From the NCBI GenBank assembly GCA_907165135.1, contig OU015567.1:12467001-12531000 (forward strand): a stretch of DNA of 64,000 bases. The letters are read 5' to 3'. Position 1 is the stretch's first letter. Each line of letters starts with the position of its first letter. Origin of the DNA: Oikopleura dioica. Lineage: Eukaryota; Chordata; Appendicularia; Copelata; Oikopleuridae. A program made the position numbers and the translations under genes. This document shows positions 23,238 to 35,261 of this stretch, one piece after another. The notes beneath the pieces are model-generated. The model made no database searches. It saw nothing but the letters and a program-made list of their open reading frames with translations, and was not told the DNA's origin.

Positions 23238-23834
23238 CTTGTAGCTTCCTTTCTCCTTGATCTTTTAATCTTTGATTTTGAAAGAAAGAAGATTGCCTTT
23301 AATAGTTGTTAGGTTAATTTTTAACTCGACGCTCCATTACGTACTCTGTAAATACGGGTCTCTTCGCAAAACAGTGACAGAATTCGTTATGTTTAGTTTG
23401 TGACAATCTAAAGGGAAAGCGCACTCAGGGCAGTCAGGCTTGAAGATTGAGTCATCAGATGATTGTGCGGAGTTGTGGTACTTCTAGAGCCTTAGGGCTT
23501 GTTTATAAGACCTGGTTTCGAAGACTTTATGAAAATAGAGTGACGGTTCTTTTGATCTCGATTTTTAATTTGAAAGTCGTTGGCAGTTAAATTTTCAGCA
23601 GTTTAGAGGAAATTATTAATTAAAGTGATATTCTATAGATGAGTAGAAGCAGAGTTTGAATTGAGGGCATTGACGGTAGAAAGTCTAAAGTAGGTTGGCT
23701 TTCGCCTCGTCGTCGAAGCACGTGATAGGCGAGAAACATCTGAACTTCTCGACAGTGTTCTTTTTGAAGACTCAACAAAAGGCAATGTGATTACCTTGCT
23801 ATATCACGTGATTTTTGATCTCATGAAGATCGAG
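23238..23834. other. Intergenic region upstream of serpin
   Basis: About 600 bp between two minus-strand genes: serpin promoter plus the 3' end of the coiled-coil gene. Two cacgtgat E-box-like palindromes lie near 23719 and 23805. No gene seen. Confidence 0.5.
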
Positions 23835-25464
23835 TTAGAAGCTCAAAACCTGATTATTGTAATTTTGTATAGGAAGAATCTGAATTGCTGAATCTGTCCT
23901 AGAGCGGAATGTTTCCGATGTGATTGTAGCATCTGAGTTTGCCATGGAAGTTCTTCGCGTTGATGATTTGCTCGAGATTGCGGCAGTGGAATGTTCAATC
24001 ATTGTTTGCGATCGAGTAAGACTGTTCTTCAGCTCGTTTTGAAGCACTGTTCGCTCGTTGTACAGCGTCTCCGCGGTTTTTAGCACACCTGAGAGACGCT
24101 TCATCAGTTCCTTGTTCTTCTGCTCTGAATTAGACATTATCAACCTTGTCCTACAGACATGACCCTGAAGGGGACATTTTTTCATTGACAACGGTGTATT
24201 TTAGTAACATTTGAATAATTAATGTCAACGCTCTCCAATAATGTCGGTTCTATTACGCGTCCACATTCAAAATGAGTGTTTTTGAGGGGATAATTCTGGA
24301 CATTACATTCCCTGCCGGCCAGATGTTTAAATTATCTTGTCATTTAGTATTGATGAGAACATATTGGATCGCACTTAGATTTTACGGTCAAATAGCAAGA
24401 TATATGATATATACTGTATATCTATCCTGTACCGTATATATTACGAGGTTAAATATATGAAAGGTTATACGGGATATTTATTAACGTATATCCAGCTATT
24501 AAATAATTCTTAAATGATGTAAATATCCATATTCTATAGATTTTCTATTGATTACAGATCAGTCCGGTCTTAATTGATTCAATACAAGATCCTTCAATCT
24601 TGTTGGCCTCTGGGGTCATTTAAGGGGGTAGAACTAGGATTTTCGAAAATAGCCAATTCTAGACCGGCGCTCAAAGCCAGGCAAGCTAAGATATTCAAAT
24701 TATCTCTTCAGCTGAAGATAGAGCAAACTTAGATCTAACAACATTTTTCTTAAAAAATTTTTCGTCAACAAATTTTGGCGGTAGAGAGCGAAACACCAAA
24801 CTATCTCATCGAAAATCGCCATTTTAGCCTATTTGCGTCCTCAAATTTCTCGAGTCACGTGATTAGCCGATTTTTAAAATTTCATTTTTTGATAGTTGAA
24901 TGCTTTTTCTAGCAACATCTCAAAGGAAATTTCGTTAACCTTTGTAAAAATAGGTTTTTCTTATTTAAAGGGGCTCTCAAAAATCACTTATTTTCGGAAA
25001 ACCTAGTTCTACCCCCTTAATCCACTGTCATTCCCTTCTGATGAGCCCGGGTAATTCAATTAACTGTACCACAATTTTATACTGTACCTAGCTCTTCTGC
25101 GCGTTTTCTTTCTTGTGTGTAGCTTTCTCTTGCCTGACAGTAATCTTGCCTAAAAAGCAGTTCAGTAAAACCCGGATTGTTCTGTTATTGACAATGTAAT
25201 AGTAAAAACTTATTATCAATAAGAAATTACCTATTTTTCTCACAAATCATTGCTACTCGGTGGATCTTCTTTTCGATGAGCTCATATTTTCTAAATCTAA
25301 GCTGTCAAATTTGTGCCCAAGAATCACTTCGCATACCTTATATTTTCCTCTTCTTTCAGCTGTTTCGTTATTTTCTCCAGTTGGAGTTCATGTTCATCTC
25401 TTATTTCGTCAATGGTGAGTTCTAGCTCCTCAATCCTGCTGAGCAATTCTTCTTCTGAAAACAT
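23835..25464 (-). CDS. Short coiled-coil protein, unknown
   Basis: Four exons on the minus strand (25337-25464, 25231-25296, 25088-25149, 23835-24124) join in frame to 181 residues. The first three quarters form a continuous Glu/Lys/Leu-rich coiled coil (MFSEEELLSRIEELELTIDE, LIEKKIHRVAMICEKNR, QKNKELMKRLSGVLKTAETL), then a Ser/Thr-rich tail. The heptad pattern runs smoothly across all three joins, supporting the model. The last intron is 963 nt and holds a TTAA-type MITE. No family assigned; a centrosomal or ciliary role is possible but not shown. Confidence 0.7.
24620..25020. mobile_element. TTAA-flanked MITE (piggyBac-like type)
   Basis: A 401-bp element in a coiled-coil gene intron. Both ends carry an inverted repeat of about 27 bp beginning GGGGGTAGAACTAGG and continuing TTT..CGAAAAT with two mismatches. 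It is bounded by TTAA on both sides, the target-site preference of piggyBac-type transposases. It has no coding capacity, so it would be non-autonomous. Assignment to the piggyBac superfamily rests only on the TTAA boundaries; the terminal bases differ from typical piggyBac ends. Confidence 0.75.
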
Positions 25465-25920
25465 GGTCTTCTTTTCATCAATTCTCTTCGTTGATTTCAA
25501 TGATTTCTGAGCTCTACTGAAAATTCTAGCAGAAATATGAGTACGTCGTTGTGCTGGTATGGTATGGTTGGCCTTTCTCTGGTCTGAGAAATAGGGATTG
25601 ATTTTTTCATTCTCCGGCCCCCGCTCAAAGCGAGTGGCAGCGCGCCACATTGCCAATTTGACTCTCCTGGCTTATTAAATATAGATATGCCGAACATGTC
25701 TCTCGATTATTTTGCGGTTTTATTTTTCCACCTTTTTTGATCTATCTTTTCACTCTTTAATTTCGATAAAGAAATAACCCCTTTCGAACGGACAGCGTAC
25801 ACAGGCAAATGAATAAATAAAGGGATATGGCAGTGGGGGATTAGAAGCAATTACAATAAATGAAAAATGAAGAAACTAAAAATTGAAGAATTCGATAGTT
25901 TTGAAGTAGACTAAAGCAGC
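25465..25920. other. Intergenic region
   Basis: Spacer between the MMP 3' end and the coiled-coil gene start, both on the minus strand. Contains aataaataaag near 25810 on the plus strand; no gene supported. Confidence 0.4.
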
Positions 25921-28381
<2,461 letters not shown>

Positions 28382-28975
28382 CAATCTTCAATGTTGATCC
28401 GTCTCTTCTATATTTTCTCTTGAATCTTCTTGGCGATTGAAATCGTTGTCCGTTGTCGCACAGTGCTGTGAGGGTCCCTCGAGAGTTTCAAATTAAAATC
28501 CCAAATCTTGGCACTACTGGTGTCCATCTGAACCTAGCATTCAGCAGCTTGCAAATTTATGCTATAAATTGTTATAAGACTCGAATCAATTCCGAAATTG
28601 ACATCTATGAGAATCAAAACCAATTTTTAATTGGACTGGAGGGAACAATAACCGTATTGATCTCGATCTGATGATTACAGGATAATCTTGCTTTCGAAAG
28701 ATCTTACTGTTGACTAGACAAAATTATGATTTAATAATTTGCTGTCTACGCAGATAATATATGTTAATTCTGAATTTCAGAGCAATATTATGGTGCTTTA
28801 TAAAACTTGCGCTTATTGTGTGAGCATAATTTTTATTAGCTAAACTCGTAATCATGACGTTTCCGCGACAATTAAACTACTCAAGTCGTAATCTTCCAAA
28901 GCATCTCAGATTTCAGATATACTTCCTTTGAATCTAAATTGCATCTTTTTACTTACAGAGGTTTTAAAAGAAGAA
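28382..28975. promoter_or_regulatory. Divergent promoter region
   Basis: About 590 bp between the divergent MMP and LDLa-like genes; likely carries both promoters. An AG site (cttacag) 9 bases inside the 5' leader of the plus gene could be a trans-splice acceptor. The MMP start codon at 28381 is itself uncertain, so part of this stretch may be coding. Confidence 0.45.
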
Positions 28976-29974
28976 ATGAGCTGGAGAATGATTCTACTGT
29001 CTTCGCTTCTCTTGTCAGAGATTACCGCTGATTACTTAGGCTGCACGTCGTCACAGTTCAGGTTCGAAGCTCAGCGGCGGATTTTGCAATCCAGCCAAAT
29101 GAAAAAAGAAAAGACGGGGCTAATATTGGTTGTGTTTGAGGCTTTATTAAAATAAATTTTAAAGCTGTCAAGATGATAACACTGCTGAAAGCCGAACGTG
29201 CGTTGATATGCGATCGGTGTGCGATTGTAAGAAGGAACGTGTTAATTAATTTTACAAGAAAAGGGAGTTCGGACAGCCTCTGACGCATTCCCTTTTAATA
29301 AGCTGAAAATTATTTAAAAACGCGTTTAAAAGGATTGCCCTAATAACAAAGATGAAATAAATTGCCCAGCGGAAGTTTATGATCTACTTGAGGAGCCCTG
29401 CATTGCTAGCACTATCGATGAATGTGCGAATTTTAAGGAGTCAACGGATTGCCAGTGCAAAGGTAGTTTTTCGCTGCTGAATAATTCAAGCGAAGGAAAT
29501 CCTTAATCATTTGATTCTATTACAACTAGGCGTCGACGACCCGGACCTCGTGTGCGAGGATACTTCAAATTGTACATCGAAGAAAAAGTGCTGTCCTGAT
29601 CCTTCCTTTTTCTACTGGTACAGTAATAATCGTTTTTTTCTCAGCTTTATGCGTCCATAGTCATTCGAAATCGGTGACAGAGTACTCTCAAGCGAGGTGT
29701 TTGCCGAAGGAAATTGCTTGCGACAGCGATTTATTGCGATTGATGACGGACTGCCGAAATTCGCCCTCAGAGTTCTATAATGTCAGTGACTCCTGATCAA
29801 TCTCTTTTCAAATATTTATAGAGTACCTACTGCAAAGAAGAGCCCGAAGAGGTTTTTTGCGCTGTCGATGAAGTTTGCTCGGTGCAAGATATGATCGACA
29901 AGGATAAAAACTCTGCATTATTACCATCGGCTATTTCATCTCTCAGTTTACTGATCACTGCTTTATACTTGTAA
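28976..29974 (+). CDS. LDLa-like, Cys-rich GPI-anchored surface protein
   Basis: Six exons (28976-29061, 29165-29240, 29333-29462, 29530-29617, 29661-29781, 29822-29974), 217 residues. An N-terminal signal peptide (MSWRMILLSSLLLSEITADY) is followed by an LDL-receptor class A-like module: SCQDDNTAESRTCVDMRSVC, then DCKKERDCPNNKDEINC, with the acidic DxxxxDE calcium-type signature. Two further Cys-rich segments follow (EEPCIASTIDECANF, KKKCCPDPSFFYC). The C-terminus SALLPSAISSLSLLITALYL is a small-residue plus hydrophobic tail typical of GPI attachment. The fifth exon acceptor was placed at ccatag because the nearer AG gives a stop. No orthologue is recognised. Confidence 0.75.
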
Positions 29975-30106
29975 ATAAATAACTTTTATGTAAGATTGGG
30001 GGCAAGTTTTTATTCACAGCTCGCGACTGAACTTTACAAAATATAAAAATTCTTGTCAAATGTGGTTCAGTGACGCGTTTCATTCTTCTTTTCGTAACTA
30101 AGTTTC

Positions 30107-33100
30107 TTAGGCTTGGAAAACTTCGTTTCCGGTTGTAGGATCTTCGAGGCCAGTATGATCAGTAGTTGCCTAAGTTTTAAATGAAATTATCTGCATGAAT
30201 TTTTCATTCTTACCCTCCACCAGTCCAACTGGCCAGCCCATGTTGACTCAACAATACTGAATGTATTTTGCTGATCATCATACATTTGAAGTTTGCCATT
30301 TACATCAGTAAAAACGCTTGCAGCAGGTTTCGATGCGCTCTCATATGAAGCAAAGCAGTTGGTACAAACTGAGGACATGTCGGATCTCAAGCTTCGGCCG
30401 AATGCGGCTCCTGCTCGAAGTTGAGAAGCTGTTACCCAGTTGGCTTTGCATTTGTCAAATCGGGAGATTTCTAAATATTGATTAATATAAATATCTCGAA
30501 TTTCATTCCTTACTTTGTGGGATATTGGAAATCTGGAAGTTCTGCTCCTTCTCAGCGGTACAAGCTCGATGTTGTTTGCAGCCAGCGTTGACGACCTCTC
30601 TGCCGCTTTTTTCGGGTCAAGTATGAATTTATCTTAGAAAACAAAACATTTTTTACAAGAAAAATAGCTTTTCAACCGTTCCTTGAAGTGAACTCGTATT
30701 TAACGTAGCAATCCCAATAGTCACCCTTAGGACACAGTTGAACCTGGGTACATGCTGCAAGACTATCGGTATTGTGGCAAAGTGGGCACCATCTTGCGCT
30801 TCCAAGAGTGGTTCCTGCGAGAGCAATGAATGGCAAACCAGCGTTTTTGATTTCTTCGTCTTCTGAAGCACCTGGTCGATTACCGACGGACTTAAAGGAA
30901 TTAAAGATTCAATAGCAAGATTATATCTTACCTGTGAGCTTTCTCGTAAGTCATCATCAACCTGGTCAGATGCAACAGCAGAAGCACCTCCGATGATGTT
31001 TGGTCGATTATTGCTTGGTGCTGGGGCTGATCCAAAGATTGAGGTGAGGTCGAGAGTGCCGAGAGAGCCGAGGGCAGATTGAATACTGTCCAAGTTAGAG
31101 AAGTCGACGACTTCTTCTGCTGTTGTTGTGGTTGTGGTCGTGGTTGTGGTAGTCGTAGTAGTTGTTGTAGTTGTTGTGGTTGTTGTCGTGGTGGTAGTTG
31201 GTGGGACAAGTGTAATAACTTGATCTCGGAGGTTAGTCTTGACATTCATCGTATTGTAGTCGACGTTAGCGGTAGACAAGAGGCCTTCGAAAAGTGGGCC
31301 AACAATTTCATCGCCGGATGGCTCTGGAACGTCACCGGTCAATAAATGGATGAGAGTAATCTTAACTCGGTGAGTAGGATCGACGTCTCGTCTTCGTCGT
31401 CGTAGCGGTTCAACAGCGACTTGCATTCCCTTGATATCAAGTGGTCCAGATTGCATTCGCTGCTGAACTTCTTGCTTGAAAGCGTCCTCGGATGATTTGA
31501 GCTCGGCAAGGAATTCAATGTCGTTTCGCATGAATCTGTTTCTGATAGGCTCTGGCGTTGTAGTTGTAGTTGTGGTGGTTGAGGTCGTTGTTGAGGTAGT
31601 AGTGGAGGTTGTTGTGACAATGACGGGTGCCTCAGTAACGACTGGAGCATTTCCACCGAAAAGTGCATTCAAGTCAAATTGTCCAAGGTTATTGAAAACC
31701 GAGTTGAGATCGGAAAGATTATTGAGGTCAAGGATCTGGGCTTCTGTTGTTGATGTGGTTGTAGTCGTAGTTGTAGTTGTCGTTGTCGTAGTAGTTGTCG
31801 TTGTCGTAGTAGTAGTTGTCGTTGTTGTTGTAGTTGTGGTGGTGGTTGTAGTGGTGGTTGTCGTTGTCGTTGTCGTTGTGGTGGTGGTGGTGGTGGTTGT
31901 CGTTGTCGTTGTCGTTGTGGTGGTGGTGGTGGTGGTGGTCGTGGTGGTGGTGGTGGTGGTTGTTGTGGTGGTTGTGGTGGTGGTAGTGGTTGTGGTGGTG
32001 GTTGTGGTGGTGGTTGTGGTGGTGGTTGTGGTGGTGGTTGTGGTGGTGGTTGTAGTAGTGGTTGTTGTAGTCGTGGTGGTGGTTGTAGTTGTAGTAGTGG
32101 ATGTTGTGGTCGTTTCTTCAGGTTCAGCCGGGGCAATGTTTATTTCTTGCTGTTGCTGAGGAGCTGGCGCGCCAAACATACTGAAGATGTCAGCTGGTCC
32201 ATTATCACTGTTTCCGAAAAGACTGGCAAACATTGTGTTGAAATCGAAATCAGCTCCGGCAGCTGGTGCTGCAGGTGGTGGTGGAGGAGGTTGAGCTGTG
32301 GTCGTAGTAGTTGTGGTAGTTGTGGTAGTTGTGGTAGTAGTGGTTGTCGTCGTTGTAGTTGTAGTTGTAGTTGTTGTTGTAGTAGTAGTTGTTGTGGTCG
32401 TGGTAGTTGTAGTCGTTGCCGTAGTTGTGGTTGTAGTTGTTGTTGTCGTCGTTGTAGTTGTCGTTGTAGTCGTAGTTGTAGTTGTAGTCGTCGTTGTGGT
32501 AGTAGTTGTTGTAGTAGTTGTGGTGGTAGTTGTTGTCGTCGTGGTAGTTGTAGTCGTAGTCGTTGTGGTTGTAGTTGTTGTTGTTGTCGTTGTAGTTGTA
32601 GTCGTCGTTGTGGTAGTAGTTGTAGTAGTAGTTGTGGTAGTAGTTGTTGTCGTCGTGGTAGTTGTAGTCGTAGTCGTTGTTGTAGTTGTGGTTGTAGTTG
32701 TTGTTGTCGTCGTGGTAGTTGTCGTTGTAGTCGTTGTTGTAGTTGTGGTTGTAGTTGTTGTTGTCGTCGTGGTAGTTGTGGTTGTAGTCGTTGTTGTAGT
32801 TGTAGTCGTTGTTGTAGTTGTAGTCGTCGTTGTGGTAGTAGTTGTGGTAGTAGTAGTTGTCGTCGTTGTCGTTGTTGTGGTAGTGGTAGTTGTGGTTGTA
32901 GTTGTTGTCGTCGTAGTAGTTGTTGTAGTTGTAGTTGTAGTTGTGGTAGTAGTTGTTGTCGTCGTTGTAGTCGTAGTTGTGGTTGTAGTTGTTGTTGTAG
33001 TAGTAGTCGTACTGGTTGTTGTAGTGCTTGTTGTTGTTGGAGCCTCTGTTGTTTCTTTTTTGTTTTTATTTTTCTTATTCTTCTTTCCCTTCTTATTGGG

Positions 33101-33511
33101 TGCCTTATTCGAAGAAGGAATTTGAATATCTGCGTTGTTTCCTTGTGTGTTTGTTGCAGCAGCAGGAGCCCCGCCTCCGAAATTCGCGAATGGGTCAGAT
33201 GGAGCAGCGAAATTAATTGGAGAAGCAGGGGCGGCAGGGGCTGCTGGGGCTACTGGTGCAGCTGGGGCTGGTAGCCCTGGTCCTCCAGCACCAGGTCCAC
33301 CAAACATGGAGAAAATATCTCCTCCGCCTCCAAACAAGTTTGCGAACATTGAGTTGAAATCGAATGCATTTCCTTGCTCTGGTGGGGCCTGCTGTTCAGC
33401 TGGAGCACCTCCTCCGACTGAAAGAATTATCTAAAGTCCAGTTTATCGTTTTAACTTACATAAGTTCTGGCCAAGCGCCGCTGTGACGAAGAATAATAAG
33501 TTGAACTTCAT
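30107..33511 (-). CDS. Giant threonine-tract mucin-like secreted protein
   Basis: Minus strand. Exon 1 (33460-33511) encodes the signal peptide MKFNLLFFVTAALGQNL; a huge exon 2 (30932-33417) encodes about 830 residues. It alternates FG/MF modules (DFNSMFANLFGGGGDIFSMF; DFDFNTMFASLFGNSDNGPADI in a second copy; FDLNALFGG; LDLTSIFG) with almost pure threonine tracts of more than 100 residues, a basic GKKNKKNKNKK patch and a central SEA-like domain (EFLAELKSSEDAFKQEVQQR) with an RRRRR furin-type site. Several short 3' exons add a Cys-rich region (WCPLCHNTDSLAACTQVQLC, VVNAGCKQHRACTAEK, SSVCTNCFASY), perhaps Ly6/uPAR-like, ending at 30107. Dense O-glycosylation is expected. A mucus or house component is plausible. 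Exact 3' exon joins are less certain. Confidence 0.75.
31110..33045 (-). repeat. Threonine-codon (ACN) repeat tracts
   Basis: Long tracts at about 31110-31200, 31555-31620, 31750-32110 and 32300-33045 consist almost only of ACN codons on the minus strand (gtn on the plus strand). All four threonine codons are mixed irregularly rather than forming one microsatellite unit, so the amino acid sequence is far more uniform than the DNA. The plus-strand valine open frames here are shadows. Confidence 0.85.
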
Positions 33512-34019
33512 CGTCTATTCTATCAGCTGGTTTCACCTAAAAATGTTCTTTTAAAGTATCCTGAATAAGTACGTTAATATTATTTTGTTAAAAAAATAAT
33601 TATAGTTGAATTTCAAAGAGGTTTTCTAATTTTTATTCAAAATAAATTTTATGTTGACGAATAAAATGTCAATTATACGAAAAAATCTTCGTTGTTCTTC
33701 ATTTCAGGAATCTCTTTTTCGATAATCAAGTGCTTGTACCTCTGATAGTTTTTTTTTTCTTTTGAAGGAAGACAATTAACAAAGTTGACAACTCTTACTT
33801 TTGCAAGCTGGAGATGCTTTTTATATCATTAAATGCCATCTAGAGGCGGAATATAACCGCTGTGACAAGAGTTCTAAACCGCTATGTCAGGTGTGATATT
33901 TATAGGAACTAATATCAACAGCAAAAAGTAATCTGCATTGAAATACCGATTCGGTGACTGTGGTCATTACAAATAGACATTGAGTTGAGAAATTTATTTC
34001 AAGACATGACAAATAACAT
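33512..34019. other. Intergenic region
   Basis: AT-rich spacer between two minus-strand secreted-protein genes: promoter of the mucin-like gene on the left and the 3' end of the chymotrypsin-like gene on the right. No gene seen. Confidence 0.5.
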
Positions 34020-34950
34020 TTAAAGGCCGATCTCATCAGTGTACCACTGTCGTCCTTCTGGGAAAGCGATGTTGGTGTAGACTCCCGCAATATTGACGTC
34101 GCATTTGCCACTTCCCCATGAGACAGCACCGAGAAGAAGGTTGTCGCCGCTCTCTGGATCCTTGACGACCAAAGGTCCACCAGAATCGCCCATGCAGCTA
34201 GTAGAGCCCTGACCGCCGCAGCACTGCATTCGTGGGGTGTATTTGCCGAGGATAGGGTTGATGGTTGGGTCGCCCCAGAATCCGACGCAGGTATCCCAGC
34301 TGTTAAGTGGAAGCTCGACAAATTGCATTCGGTTGGGAATGTTGATTGGTTCGCCGCTAAAAAGTCATATAAGAAGTTATTTGCAAAAGTACAGCTTACT
34401 TGGAATCATGGGCAGAATAGCCCCATCCAGAAGTAGTAGCAGTCTCACCGTAGAGCAAATTGTTGTTTTGCGAAGCAGAGTTAGCGGGAACAAGTTGGAT
34501 TGGCTGAACAGTCTCACTAAAAGAAAGAGCCTCCTTGAGGATCATGTAGGAGTAATCGTAATCGATCGCTCGGGCATCATAGTTGGGGTGTCCTCGAAAA
34601 ACCTCCACCTCGGCGAGGTTATCGTTACTTCGCCAGTCGTTGGTGCCATAGGCAACGATGACTCGGGTGGCGTCAAGAACGCAGTGAGCTGCGGAGATGA
34701 TGTATTTGGAGCCACCGATTGAACCACCGCACATGTGAGAGCCAGGCTGGCCGAGTTGGATTCGTCGCTGGGAGATTTGCCAGGGGAACTGACCTTCAGC
34801 AGCCTAACAGTTTATTTACTAACAGTCTCTTTGAGTTTATAAGTGTACCTCGGAGCCTCCAATAATTCTGGGAGCATTGGTGTCGTATCGTGGGCTCTTG
34901 AAACTTGGAACAGCCAAAGCCGAGCCAACTAAACCGAGAATCTTGACCAT
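34020..34950 (-). CDS. Chymotrypsin-like serine protease (S1), secreted
   Basis: Three exons (34849-34950, 34400-34803, 34020-34356), 280 residues. A signal peptide (MVKILGLVGSALAVPS) precedes a short propeptide and the activation site PR|IIGGSEAAEGQFPWQIS. The triad is present: His in IISAAHCV, Asp in DYDYSYMIL and Ser in CMGDSGGPL. Six residues before the catalytic Ser is Thr (GSTSCMGDS), not Asp, and SWGSG lines the pocket, so specificity should be chymotrypsin-like rather than trypsin-like. Extra Cys residues (MQCCGGQG) near the active site are unusual. Probably digestive or matrix-acting. It is divergent from a second S1 protease 311 bp away. Confidence 0.93.
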
Positions 34951-35261
34951 AATTGCAAAGGACTAACTAGCTCTCCCTGACGCAAATGTGACTTTAGAAA
35001 ATGACCGCGGGGGCTTTTGGGCACAAACACGTGTGTTATTCCCACCAACTTTGGCGAAAATGGAATCAAATGATTGATTATGCAAATTGCGCAAGAAATT
35101 AGATGATCACAGACAATTTGGCTTGGCGCTTTGCAAAATCACAACCCTTCCAACTGTCCAAATGTGGTCAAGCTTTGGACAGATCCCTTTCTCAAAAATT
35201 TCAAAGACGCCCATTTAGTTTCAGAATTAAATATCTAGCAAAATTTTTCTTGAGAGTTCAA
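34951..35261. promoter_or_regulatory. Divergent promoter between two S1 protease genes
   Basis: 311 bp between divergent start codons of two secreted serine protease genes; must contain both promoters. Features include cacgtg near 35028 and AT-rich blocks. An in-frame extension upstream of the plus gene lacks signal-peptide character and is treated as 5' leader. Confidence 0.5.

Noticed and set aside
31476-33274. Long plus-strand open frames of poly-Val and Ser/Cys repeats
   Set aside because: They are antisense shadows of the minus-strand ACN threonine tracts; the minus strand has the signal peptide, domains and splice sites.
35103-35261. 53-residue N-terminal extension of the trypsin-like protein
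   Set aside because: It would bury the clear signal peptide [10 protein letters not shown]; the internal Met is preferred.
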